Positions 12,758-23,866 of a stretch of 64,000 bases of DNA are shown here, piece by piece. The position numbers were made by a program, and so were the translations under genes. The notes under the pieces were generated by a model. It saw only the letters and a list, made by a program, of their open reading frames with translations, did not search any database and had not been told where the DNA came from. The stretch's first letter is position 1; every line of letters starts with the position of its first letter. This DNA comes from Polysphondylium violaceum (Eukaryota; Evosea; Eumycetozoa; Dictyosteliales; Dictyosteliaceae), in contig AJWJ01000007.1 of assembly GCA_000277445.1 (NCBI GenBank), positions 51,831 to 115,830 on the forward strand, in the 5' to 3' direction.

Positions 12758-13623
12758 TTATAATTTCTTATGTAAACCAAGGAGGCTAGCAACAGCTACA
12801 TCAGCATCAGCATTGTGGGTAAAATTGCTGGTGTTAATACTATTATCGGAAGTTGATTGTTGGGATGATGATTTTGTACAAGTGTCTCTATTCGATGAGG
12901 CGGCGGCGGTGGTGTTTAAAGTGCTTTCATAGGTGTTTTCTTTGTCAACTAAAAATGATAAATTACCTTTTTGTTGAGTGGGTGAGGTTGGTGTGGTTGA
13001 TGACTCTTTTAACAAATGATGGAGAGGATGTTGTTGTTGTTGTTTATGATGAGAACGATGTTTTATATTTTGTTGTTGATAATCGTAATCGGAATCTTCT
13101 TGATCACTTTCATCTTCTTGGTTGTTGTTGTTATGTACATTATTGTTGAGACCATTTTGACTAGCATAACTATAGAGGTGATGATATTTGGAATCATAAG
13201 AGTTGGAAGAGGAAGGATTGTTATTACCAACTTTTAAATGATCGATTTGTTTTTTAATATAATCAGAGAGGGCCTCAATGTCATAGTTTAAAATGTCTTG
13301 AGCAATGGAGGGGTTACTGGCGGCCAAAGTATTTAATTGATTTTGGAAATTTTTGAAAAAAGTTGGATCCAAATTGTTTGGCATCAATTGTGAATTGATT
13401 ATTTTGTTGATTGGTGAATTGAATAAACCTTGGATTGAACTATCATTTGATTGTTGTTGTTGTTGTTTGTTACTTTTTTCTTTTGCCAAAAAAGATGCCA
13501 AATGCATCTTTAATGTTGAAGTTGGAACTTGTGAATTATTAAATAATTTTGGTAAAACACCTTTATAATTACCATTATTGTTGTTATTGTTATTGTTATG
13601 AATTGGAGTTGGTTGTTGTTGAG

Positions 13624-13654
<31 letters not shown>

Positions 13655-14767
13655 AGAATATTGTTTTGACAACATCATAATATCTCTTGGATTCATATCT
13701 GGTAATGTATTGAATTTTAATGGTGTATTTGATTCATTGTTATATAATAAAGAAGTTGAAATTCTTTGTTGTTGTTGTTGTTGTTGTTGAGATTGTTGAA
13801 TTGGACTTCTTTGAAAAGAAGATTGTTGTTGAGATGGTTGAATTGGATGATTACCAAAATTTAATAATTTGTTATTGACAATGATTGGAGCGGCCTTTTG
13901 AGACATTGGAGTTTGTTGTTGCATGATAAGATATTGATATTCGGGATGTTTGAGTTTGATGTGCATTTTGAGTGCATTTTCAGAACCGTAAATTTTTTGG
14001 CAATTGGCCATGGAACATTTGAAACTTCTGTCAATTTCAACAGCCTTTCTTCTCTTTCTCTTTTTTCTTGGATCATCTTCATCGTCTTCCTCCTCAATCT
14101 CTCTCTTTTTCGAGTCCATATCGGGGGAATCAGATGTGTTGATTTCAGTGACATCATTATCCAATGTTTTAAAAGTTTGATCTGGTGAGCCCATGGATGA
14201 TAACGATGAAGAAGGCGATGGGGGGAGGCGGGAAGAGGCATTACTACTGCTGCTATTTGGTTCAGCGAGAAAAGATGAATTAGACAAGACAGAGGCAGCA
14301 GATGAAGCTTCGTCGACACCATGTTGGCGGGAATGACTGTTGGCCAATGAAGACGAGGAAATGGTTTCAGCAGAAGATTGTGATGGAGCGACAGTAGTTT
14401 TGATCATGGTTGGAACAACGACTTGGGCTGGTGCTGGTGGAGAAACAGGGGACGATGAGGCCATTGGTTTATTTGCAACAAAAAGTGTAAATGTTTCACC
14501 AGCGGGAAGAGTTGGAGATATGGCAACAACATCACCATCTTGATCCTTGAGGAAAAGTCTTACGTCAAATGGAATTTGAAATACAGTCTTTATGGCTTCT
14601 TCGATGGTTGATGGTGTTGTGTTTCCATACCAACCTACAGTTTCTTCAACGTTTTGATACTTTATGGTAACTCTAGTTTTTTTGGAACCAAAAGAGGAAT
14701 CTACGGAAGAAGTTGAGGTATTGGCGGTGGCGGTATTTGGTGTTAAAATCAAAGTTTGATCTTTCAT
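12758..14767 (-). CDS. C2H2 zinc-finger protein with ubiquitin-like N-terminal region
   Basis: One exon, 669 residues, starting at an ATG. Residues about 30-100 look like a ubiquitin-type fold: a beta strand VTIKYQNVEE, a helix STIEEAIKTVFQI, then VRLFLKDQDGDVVAIS and a closing strand ETFTLFV. This is inference from pattern. A basic, acidic-flanked stretch (RKKRKRRK) resembles a nuclear localisation signal. It precedes a single C2H2 finger at about residues 250-275 with Cys-x4-Cys, 12 residues, His-x4-His. The rest is Gln, Asn and Ser-rich. It probably acts as a nuclear DNA-binding regulator, but one finger alone is weak evidence. I do not recognise a named orthologue. Upstream lies a 2.6 kb spacer with four oriented CACCCAC motifs, which would suit a developmentally regulated gene. 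Confidence 0.8.
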
Positions 14768-17361
14768 TCTATACGGCTAGGCGAGTGAGTGGAAAAAATA
14801 AAAATTTGGAGGATTTGGAAAAAGGGGTTTTAAAAGAAAATGGAATGGAATTGAGTTCTACAGCGCTAATACACACCCTACATTAATTGGTCTTTTTAAA
14901 AGAGTGGTGGTGGGGCAAAGGCAAAGGCGATAATAATTAATTCAAAAAAAGGTCAATTGACAATTAATTTAATCGATTTGATTGAAGTTTATTTATAAAT
15001 AAAATAATTAGTATTATTATTTATTTATATCTGTTTTAATCTTTTTGTATTAGAAAAAACAACAACAATCAGTGGTGGAGGCTACGACAACGAAACACGG
15101 AACAAACACGGTATTTATTTTGTTTTAATGTGGTGGGAAAGAGAACAAAATAAAAAAATAAAAAAATATTTTTGATCATCAAAAAAAAAAAGAACAGGCA
15201 CCTCCAAAAAAAAAAAATCTAGAAAAATTGAAAAAAAATAAAAGTTTTTGAAAAAATCCACGAAAAAATTTGTTGATTTTTTTTTTAAAAGTCAAGAATG
15301 TGTGTGGTGGGGCTGAGAGGCTCTTTTATCTCGCCCCAACATCAACAATAAAAAAGATCTTTTTCTTTTTAGATACTTTCTAATAATTGCATCATTTTTA
15401 TCTGTATTGGGTATGTGTGATGATGTGTCTTTTTGGCAGTGGATTAAAAATATATTTTTGGGTGCTTTGGTTGTGTTGTGTTTGTAAAAATGTAATAAAA
15501 GTGATAAAAATTAATTTACCTTGTTCGATTTGTGTAAAAAGTAAGTGAGATATATAATTTGTTTTAAAAATTTATATAAATTTGACAACAAACAATAAAC
15601 TTGAAACTGTTGTGAGTGAGTAGAAAGTAGAAAGTGATGGTGTGAGAATTACAAAACTAAAGTTTTCCGTCTTTCTCTGTGTTCTCTTTCTATTCTATTT
15701 GTATAATTCGAATTATAAAATGAAAAAAAGTATTTTAAAATCAAGGTCTGATTTGAATTGAAAAGGACGCGGTGTGCGGGGGTTGTTTTTTTTTTTTTTT
15801 TCATATCAAGCAAAAAGGTGGAAAAAATAAAATAAAAATAAAATAATAGAAATTTATAAAAAAAAGTTAAAATTTTAAAAAAAAAATAAAATTTTTTGAT
15901 AATGAAAGATGATGGGGTAGGTCCCAATTGGTTAACCTTTTGCATGTGAAAAGATTTTTAATTAAATGCAGCCTATCGAGTGATGACTACCACCAGGCGT
16001 CACAGAAACGCCCTCTCTCCCCCTATTGCTCATTGATCAGCCGGGAATTTTTAATGAAAATTATTTTTTTTTGATGAGCTCGAAATTTTTTTAAAAAATT
16101 TCCCACCTACAATAAAAAAAGGTTTAAAGAAAAAAATTTTGGTTGTTTGACAGCGGTGTGTGTTCTATAATTGTTATATACGATTTGATGGTGATACGCA
16201 GAAAATCTACTTTTTTTTTATTGCACGAAAATATAACTTTTACCACAACCACACGCCACCCATCATACCTCTCAATGTGTGTGTTTTCAGGTGGGTGTGT
16301 TATTGATCGTGGGTGAGCGTGTGGTGTTGGTATCAGCGTGGGTGTTTGTGTCATTATGATATAATAGATAATGATGGGATGGATAAATGTGGTAATAGTG
16401 TGTATAGAAAGAAATGTATAAATCAGAAAAGAATAAATATATCTCTTATATCAAATCAAAACTTTAAATTTGATTGGATTCCATTTTTAGTGTATCCTGA
16501 TTTTAACTTTGTTTTTATCACCACACTCTTTTTTTATAGAAGTGGTATGAGTGGGAGAGTGATAGTTTTGACAAATTGATTTCCACTTTTAAAACTTACT
16601 TGTTTGTGTGGGTGTCATATATGATTGTTGTAAGGAGGAAAAAAAAAAAAAAGAAAAAGAAAAGAGAAAAAAAGAACCTTACGTATCAAACTATATAGGG
16701 TATAGTGTGTGGAGTTGTGTGTATAAAATTTATATAAAAATTATTCTATAAAAGATAAAATTTAAAAAATATAAAAAAATAACCTAAAGTAGTTATAAAT
16801 CAAGTGTACTGTGATGCTACTATATTCTATAATTATAATTATTATTATTAATTATTATTAATTATTGTTATTATTATTATTATTACTAATTTTGATGGAT
16901 GAATGATCTGGGACACCAACAACGACAACACCGTTTAAAAATAATCGTAATTAAATTTATTTTTTTTAAAAAAAAAAGTAGACAATAAAATAAAATTTAT
17001 CGTACATGATGTTCGATGGAGGCCGAGGCCCTGCCTTTTGATAAAAAAATCTTTTTAGTTTTGGGCAGAAATATTTTTGATACCGTGATAACTAAGACAA
17101 CAACACATCATCTGCCACTCTCAAGATAAGATGCAGAGAGTGCGTTACGTTCTTTCAAAACATGTTGTTTTTATGAATTTTTTTTTTTTGAATTTTTTTT
17201 TTCTTTTTTTCAAAAAGGCAGAAAAACGTCGCGCCCGATGTTTCAAGAGATATTTCGCAGGGGCGTGTCTGTTGGATATTGCTTTTTTTAGAGAGTTTTT
17301 TATTTGTGTATTTTAAAAAAACATTTTTATTATTATTAATATAAAAGTTAATTTTATTTTT
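14768..17361. other. 2.6 kb gene-free spacer upstream of the zinc-finger gene
   Basis: No coding gene found. It holds the 3' end of the methyltransferase on the right and the presumed promoter of the zinc-finger gene on the left. Notable content: four GTGGGTG motifs (16291-16614), a GC-rich island near 15970-16045 with a 5-bp hairpin, and a second GC-rich patch at 17010-17275 with two more hairpins. The rest is A/T homopolymers and G/T-skewed sequence. Confidence 0.5.
16291..16614 (-). promoter_or_regulatory. Cluster of four CACCCAC (GTGGGTG) motifs upstream of the zinc-finger gene
   Basis: Exact GTGGGTG on the plus strand at 16291, 16309, 16338 and 16608, all the same way round, so they read CACCCAC toward the zinc-finger gene. 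CA-rich elements containing ACACCCA are known binding sites of the developmental factor GBF in D. discoideum; assigning them to GBF here is inference. Confidence 0.4.
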
Positions 17362-18420
17362 TTATTGGGGGCCTGTGTTTTCTGTTGTTGAGGAAATATG
17401 GTCTTGTTTGGTATTGCCGTTGTCGTCGTCGACAGCACCACAAAGGGCAATTGGATGTGGTTGTTGTGGTTGTTGTGGTTGTTGTTGGAAAATGACTATA
17501 TTTTCATTTTTATCTAGAATGGAAATACGACAACCAAAATGAGAAGCAATCCATTCAAATGTATTGGGTCTAAAGAAACAGATATGCGTAAAGTCTCGAG
17601 GATAATGCCAATCTTCAAACATTTTATCATCATTTAAAAATTGAGTCATAATTAAAAGAAATCCCCCATCTTTTAAAAGGCCACCTTGAAATATTTTTTT
17701 CAAATCTTTAATTGGCTCTCTAAAATGTTCAATAGCTTCTGTACATGTTATAAAATCAAATGGTTTAGGTGGTGTTGTTGTTGTTGGTGTTGTTGTTGTT
17801 GGTGTTGTTGATGTTGTTGATGTTGTTGATGTTGTTGAGGTTATTGTTGTTGTTTTAGCATCATCATTATTATCATCATTGTTATTATTAATATTATTCG
17901 ATAACAATTGTTCGGCCAGTGCGACTTGAGGATGAGGCATGAAATAGGGGTCATAGTTTTCCATTATATAGTCTTTTTCTTTATACATGTGACATAGGGT
18001 GGGACCTGGACCACAACCATAGTCGAGTGCGAGTAATTGATTTGGTTTGACAGAGGTGTATTGTTTCTCTAATATTGGAATCATGATATCGACAGCGGGT
18101 TTGAGGAATTTCATGTATTTTGTATCGAGGGTAGAGTTTTCATGTTGTTGATAACGTGATTTTTCTTTATCAAAGGTAACGTGAAATGCCTGATGCATAT
18201 ATACCAATGAACACACACTACAACTATAATACAATCTATCCAAGCGAGTAGAGAACAATACGATGTTTTCTTTATCACTATTGCCACACAATGGACATGC
18301 AGGTGGTCCATTGTTTTTTAATTCTTCGATGTTTATATGACTGAAATCATTTACTTTATTTTTCTTTTTCCCTCTATTCTTTTTATTGTTGTGATAAAAC
18401 TTTCTTTTATTATCAGTCAT
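17362..18420 (-). CDS. Class I SAM-dependent methyltransferase with N-terminal zinc-binding motif, bacterial type
   Basis: One exon, 352 residues. A basic N-terminus is followed by a Cys4 knuckle (CPLCG near 42-46, CSVC near 69-72). The SAM fold then reads LALDYGCGPGPT (motif I), YDPYFMPHP, FDFITCTEAIEHF (motif II) and GGFLLIMTQF. A family signature WHYPRDFTHICFF lies near residue 265. To my knowledge this whole pattern (Cys4 knuckle, D-x-GCGPGPT, WHYxRDxTH) is that of bacterial methyltransferases of unknown substrate. No intron. A Thr-rich insert, about 30 residues of TTS/TTP repeats, interrupts the domain; such inserts are typical of dictyostelid genes, so the gene is resident and not contamination. 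Substrate unknown. Confidence 0.88.
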   Translation of the reverse strand: MTDNKRKFYHNNKKNRGKKKNKVNDFSHINIEELKNNGPPACPLCGNSDKENIVLFSTRLDRLYYSCSVCSLVYMHQAFHVTFDKEKSRYQQHENSTLDTKYMKFLKPAVDIMIPILEKQYTSVKPNQLLALDYGCGPGPTLCHMYKEKDYIMENYDPYFMPHPQVALAEQLLSNNINNNNDDNNDDAKTTTITSTTSTTSTTSTTPTTTTPTTTTPPKPFDFITCTEAIEHFREPIKDLKKIFQGGLLKDGGFLLIMTQFLNDDKMFEDWHYPRDFTHICFFRPNTFEWIASHFGCRISILDKNENIVIFQQQPQQPQQPHPIALCGAVDDDNGNTKQDHISSTTENTGPQ

Positions 18421-18766
18421 ATTTTAGAGTAAGAATAAAAGCAAGATGGTTCATTTTTGCTGCCACTGAATGTCCCTTTTTTTTTTTTCGTTTTTTTTTT
18501 TTAAATTTTCTTTTTTATGAAGTCATGTATAACAGGCTAATAATCTCTTTATCTTTAAATGCAATGGCTAAGAGATAAAGAGATTATTGGGAATTAGTTA
18601 AGCACAAATACTAGAATAAAAATATTGTTAGAAATGTATAAGTCTAATTTAAAAGCATGAAAAAGAATAACCCTTAGATCCGAATTTCAAAACACAAGCA
18701 TCGAATAGTTTTTTATCACTTTCTAAATTTAGAATTTTTTTTGTGGTGATTATTGTATCTTAAAAC
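18421..18766. other. Spacer with a 16-bp perfect inverted repeat
   Basis: Between the methyltransferase start and the FNIP pseudogene. Contains T runs and a strong inverted repeat (listed separately). Must hold the methyltransferase promoter. Confidence 0.5.
18539..18588. repeat. Perfect 16-bp inverted repeat with 18-nt loop
   Basis: The arms 18539-18554 and 18573-18588 are exact reverse complements (AATAATCTCTTTATCT and its complement). The next base pair outward is T-G and the one after is C-G, so the stem could reach 18 bp. The loop is 18555-18572. It could be a hairpin, a protein-binding palindrome or the end of a mobile element; I cannot tell which. Confidence 0.85.
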
Positions 18767-20478
18767 ATGAATGATCAAGATATATTCTTTTTAATATGGA
18801 GAAATAGATATCTTCAACAAAAGGTGTTTTTGTCATTCACTGATTATATCATCATTAAAAATATAACACAGTTGGATAAAAAACACAATCATTTATTATC
18901 ATTAAATCAACACAATATACCTGTTGTTTATCATTTAAAAGATTTAGATCACTATTTCATTTATTGTTCACACAAATATAATTATCTAATCACACATGTT
19001 ATGGTTCAACTTACTTTTATCTAAATCATTTTCACCTTTTACAACAACATCATACAACACTAATTCTATTTGGTATATCAATCACCGATAAAATCAAAGA
19101 TCCAATTATTCTTGCAAATGATTTACCCCAATCAATCAAATATTATAAACACACAAATGTCACAATGTGTCTTTGTTTAACTTATTCCAAAATCAGTTAC
19201 ATCTGTTTATCTAGATACAACATCAATAGATATTGGTGCCATTCCAAATAGTGTTAAAATATTGGTCTTGAATAATCCGAGAGAGGATATAGATCATGAT
19301 ATAGAACTAAAAGAAGACTTTGATATCAAATCTCTTCCTCAATCACTCACCCAGTTGAATTTCAACGATGAGTATGGAAGAGTATATATCAATTTAGATG
19401 AAATGCCACCAAATCTATTGTATTTAAACTTGAATGAATGCAAATGTGTAATAAATGGCAATGGTAATGGATCAATTAATATCTTATATTTGGAATTAAA
19501 TCTAAAAAATTATCAGAAAACTTTTTCAATATTCCAGAAAGTGTCACCCAACTAAAATTTGGATCTTTCTATCCACCAGAAAACTTCAATTTCCCTTCAA
19601 ATCTTACTGATCTCAGCTATGAATATTGGGATCGTTCCTTTAAAGCACCTATTAATTTACCACCTTTACCAAGAAACCTAAAAACTTTAAATTCAAATTG
19701 TTTTCTAACCTGTGAATCCAAAGATAATTTTCCAATTGGTTTAATAAATTACACTAACACGACTGAACGTATCAATCAAGAAAAAGTTTTAATTATACCC
19801 GATTCAGTTAAAAAACTTGTAATTTATAATCAACGTACATTTTCAGAGTTACCAGTGATACCATCTACAGTCACATATTTAGAATTAAAAAGATATTATA
19901 ATCTATTCAATAAGCAAGTCAAACAACTAACAAATATTACCAAACTAATTATTTGTTTTGACCGTAACATTGATTATGATTTACTTATTGGTTTAATACC
20001 ACCAACTGTAACAGATCTTGGGCTTACGTATTCAAAACCAATTGAAAAGGGGGTGATTCCAAACAGTGTAACAAAACTTTATTTGGATAGTTTTAAAGCG
20101 GTTCCCATTTACATTCCAAACGGTGTTACAACCCTTACATTTTTGGATAACGATCAAATCTATCCAGAAGTAGAAATACCATCAAGTGTTAGAACTCTGG
20201 GGGCCTATAGGGTAAACTTTGAAAAGTTCCCATTTCATTTATTTCCAAATGTTACAAAATTTTGGTTTAATAAATCTGATTACTATCTAGAATTTGAGGA
20301 AAAATTAGAAATGAATTTTCCAAATTATAATAACAATATTCTCCCATCAAATACTCGATTGGTTAAATTGGAAAATCTTTACCGATATAGAATAAACTAT
20401 CATTTTATCGATCAAAAAGTATATAAAGAACATTATCATTTAGCAAATAACTTGCTTAATTTTAAGCAATATCCATAA
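18767..20478 (+). pseudogene. FNIP-repeat protein gene broken by frameshifts
   Basis: The frame opens with an ATG and an N-terminus like dictyostelid FNIP-repeat proteins (FFLIWRNRYLQQKV). The later parts carry leucine-rich FNIP-style units such as IPNSVTKLYLDSF and IPPTVTDLGL. The reading must change frame at least three times: near 19013-19020 in a T run, near 19165-19190, and near 19500-19515 by an A run. After the last shift it stays open to the TAA at 20478. No intron with GT...AG repairs these points. Two of the shifts sit in homopolymers, so sequencing error is a real alternative to gene death. FNIP proteins form large families in Dictyostelia and their role is mostly unknown. Confidence 0.75.
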
Positions 20479-20916
20479 ATAATTTACAATACTTTAAATC
20501 AAAAAGCTCATTTTATTTGAAAAAAAATAATAAAATTCACAAGTTCATTAAAGAAAGAAGTATTAGTGGTAAAGATAAGTTATAAATTTCTTTTCTTCAT
20601 ACTTAAAGTATAAATAAAGATGGTAGTTTTGGGTCAGAGGGAGAAAACAAAACGTTTCTATACAGATTTATCAGATTCATATTCCATATCAAATTAGAAA
20701 ATTAACAAACTCCCATCAAGTAAGAGATTTTTTAAATTGATAGTTCCAGAACTTTTACCCTGAAACAAGGTTTTCACCCATAAATATTTGTTTTCTTATT
20801 AAAGAATACACATTAAGATGAATGAAGTAATTATGCTTCATAGAAAGACTTACAAAATGTTTGTACAAAGGTTGAAAAATGATTATCTTTATTTATTTAA
20901 CCTACTTTTAAACATG
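20479..20916. other. Spacer between FNIP pseudogene and chitinase 3' end
   Basis: Less homopolymeric than other spacers, with a small 6-bp hairpin (ATGAAG...CTTCAT near 20823-20842). No gene or known element recognised; could be degraded coding sequence. Confidence 0.35.
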
Positions 20917-23477
20917 TTAATCTAACCAAACATCTGGATCACCATAAATTAAATATTGACGTAGTTCATCTTCAGTTACAGCAAATCTAGATTGTTTCTC
21001 TGGGGCAAAAAAACTAGAAGGGTTTCTAACAACAGCATTAAAAAAGAAATATCTTCCCTTTACAACAAAAACATTATATCCAAGAGAGTTAAATTTAAAG
21101 AATCTTTGAAACTCTTGATCTGAAAAATTAATTTTATCATCAATTGAAACTATCTCATGTGCCATTAGATATGCTGTTTGATAGTGAACATAATAACCTT
21201 TACCAAGTGTAATTTCTGATGTGTCTGTAGTTTCTGTTGAAGTTGTATCAGTGCTTAATAAATTTACAAGTTAGTAATTTTATCCCCTATTACTTATGAA
21301 TAATTTTAAATACTAACACTTCATAGTTAAAGGTATATTCTAGACTTAACTTAAAGAATTCATTAATTCCTCCAGTTACACCAACTTTAACTTGATGGCT
21401 AGTTTTGGTTGATTTTGTAAATCCCTTTTTATAGCTAAGAGTTCGCTTCATCGTACTATTATCCACTACAAGCATTCTATCTTGATAAAGTACAAATCCA
21501 GCAATAGCTTTACATTTAACCAATAATCTATTGTTCTCCAAGTTGTAAATTCTATTGCTAACTTTTGAACTCTTTTTAAAGAAAACTGTTGGCTCTACAG
21601 GCAATCCTTGAAGGATTTGGTCCATTTCTTGGGTGCCTTCACATGTTTTAGAGTCTTTTATTTCCCAAGGACCAAACATTCTATTTATACTATCTTTGTT
21701 AGACACAGATTGTATAGAAACCACTTTATCACCATCACCATCATCATCAGTATCACTAGTCTTTTTATTAATTTCATCATGGGTTTTTGTATCTTCTAAA
21801 TCAATTGCCCAATACACTATGCCACCCAAATTCATAGACTGTGCGATTGCAATACGATTTCTAATAATGGATGGGGTTTGATAAGCTATCCATTGATTGG
21901 TTCCATAGGTAACTATTTGACTATCTGAGGGAGTATCATAAAAACTAGTCCTGACATCTTTAATCTCTCTAATCTCTCCAAGACCTAAATATCCTGATGT
22001 TTTTGTGCATCTTCCAGGGCTTGCACCTGGATTTAAAGAAAATGTGCAAGGAGGCCCCCAACAATCTGGAGAGGTTTGTTGAAAAGATCTCCCATACAAT
22101 CCTACACCCATGATTATTTTATTTGATGCAACACCAGCTTTGGTGATCATTCTAAGAGCATCCATGGTTTCAGTGAGGTTTACATGAGATTTTAAATATG
22201 CACCCAAAGATGGAATATTCGAATCCCAACTCCCATGGAGATCATAGGTCATAAAAACAATGTAGTCTACTATTTGAGAAATCTCTTTGATTGGAAAGTT
22301 TTTAAGATACCAATAAGAAGCGGGTGCTGCGATTGAAAGACTTTTAGATTTGAGTTGATACTTCAATTCTTTTAAAAAAGGAACATATAAATCTCCATCC
22401 CCTTCCATTCCACCAATATCAATCGCCCCTGGATATTCCCAATCAATATCAATACCATCCAGATTATGATTATTTGCAAAGGTAACCAGATTTTGAACGA
22501 ATCTTGCTCTGTTGGCTGGAGACATACTATTTCTAAATATAGAAACTGTGGCAGCCTCGGTACTGAAAGCCCATCCTCCAAATGAGAGTATCTTTTTTAC
22601 AGACTTTAAAGATTTGAATTTTTCAAATGTGGTCGAGTCTTCAATAAGAATCTTTTGGTCTGGTGTTATTATACCAAAAGCATAATGAATGTGAGAATAG
22701 AGAGTTTGGTCTAAATTTGATATATCCATATTTAAGCAATCTCTTTTTGATGCCCAACTTTCATAATAACCAATTTTTAAAAATTGTTCTGGAGGGCCAG
22801 AGGTTGGTTGGTACCCAGTTTCACAATTTGACAAACAACCCATGGTTCCAGGAGCATTGGTAGGTGAGTTTTTCTTTTCACAAAATTCTTTGGTCGTGCC
22901 ACAATAACCAAATTCACTACAACAAACATTGAGAGGACAAGTAGAGTTATAGTTTTTGGCAGAAGGTCCGCATTCTGCTTTTGGATCTACGGCTGGTCTT
23001 GGAGATGATCCAGGTGAAACACATATCTTCATTCCTTCTTTTATTGCAGTGCATCCTTTCCAAAACCAAACTTTTGTATTAAATGACTCCAATTGCTCCA
23101 CAGTGATTCCCTTTTCCTTTGCAATTGAAAAACAAAAATCTCCACTCTTTATAGTATAAATTGAACAACTACCATCAGAGTTTTGTGAAGGAGCCACTCC
23201 ACCAGCACCACAACATACAGATTGACCAACTTGTATAAAATTACAACCATTGGGAAATGATGGATTAAAAGAATAAAAAGTATTTAAATCTAATCCACAT
23301 TTTTGAGCCAATCCATAACAAGTATCACCGTTTCCAACTTGAATTGATTTACAAGTACCATTAATTCCTTTTAAAGATATTATTATAATAACAATTATTT
23401 GGAGTATCTATATTAATTTATTAATTTGTTAGTTCCCGATTTTTTCTATAGTTTATGAGACTTACCAATAAATACAT
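20917..23477 (-). CDS. Secreted LysM / hevein / GH18 chitinase, fungal killer-toxin alpha-subunit architecture
   Basis: Three exons (23477-23466, 23407-21294, 21253-20917) give 820 residues. The first exon codes four residues; joined to exon 2 it completes a clear signal peptide (hydrophobic Ile/Leu run ending near GINGT). Then follow two Cys-rich LysM-like units (each with N/S-x-GD-x-C near the start), a hevein-type chitin-binding domain (CCSEFGYCGTTKEFC) and a GH18 catalytic domain. The GH18 domain has ILSFGGWAF and the motif DGIDIDWEYP, where the last Asp and Glu are catalytic. Family knowledge: this order is that of the alpha/beta subunit of yeast zymocin and its fungal relatives, secreted chitinases. 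About 270 residues after GH18 match nothing I know. Chitin or an N-acetylglucosamine glycan is the probable substrate; the killing activity of zymocin lies in a separate gamma subunit not seen here. Confidence 0.88.
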
Positions 23478-23866
23478 TTTCTTGTCTATAATTATTTTTT
23501 TTTTCAAACAATATGAATATTGAATTTTTTTTACTTCCTGTCATAACCCCACAAGTGATAGAAAAACTACTAGTATCATTACCACTAATGGTATGGTTGT
23601 CAATATTTACCATCATTAAAATATATATTTACAATTTAGGGGTAAATCCAATTTTTCAACGGTTTAAAATCAATTGTAACCCCATCTTTTCTAAAAATAC
23701 GAATGATATGATGATATCCACAATGATATTTAATTGATAGGACCAACCAAATGGTTGATAACTGAACCTAACTAGAGGATATCTACACAATGATATGGTT
23801 TTTATTTTTTTAATGATCGCGGTTATTATTTTAATATATTATATATTTTACATAAAGGTGGTATAC
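23478..23866. other. Spacer upstream of the chitinase gene
   Basis: Promoter region of the chitinase and 3' flank of the SANT gene. A run of T lies near the start; a short inverted pair GGGGT/ACCCC occurs near 23640-23682. No gene seen. Confidence 0.4.

Noticed and set aside
15980-16045. C/D-box snoRNA suggested by TGATGA at 15981
   Set aside because: No CTGA box D within a fitting distance and no closing terminal stem.
17131-17316. 61-residue frame in the spacer before the methyltransferase
   Set aside because: Made of Phe/Leu runs from T homopolymers around GC hairpins; better explained as spacer or RNA.
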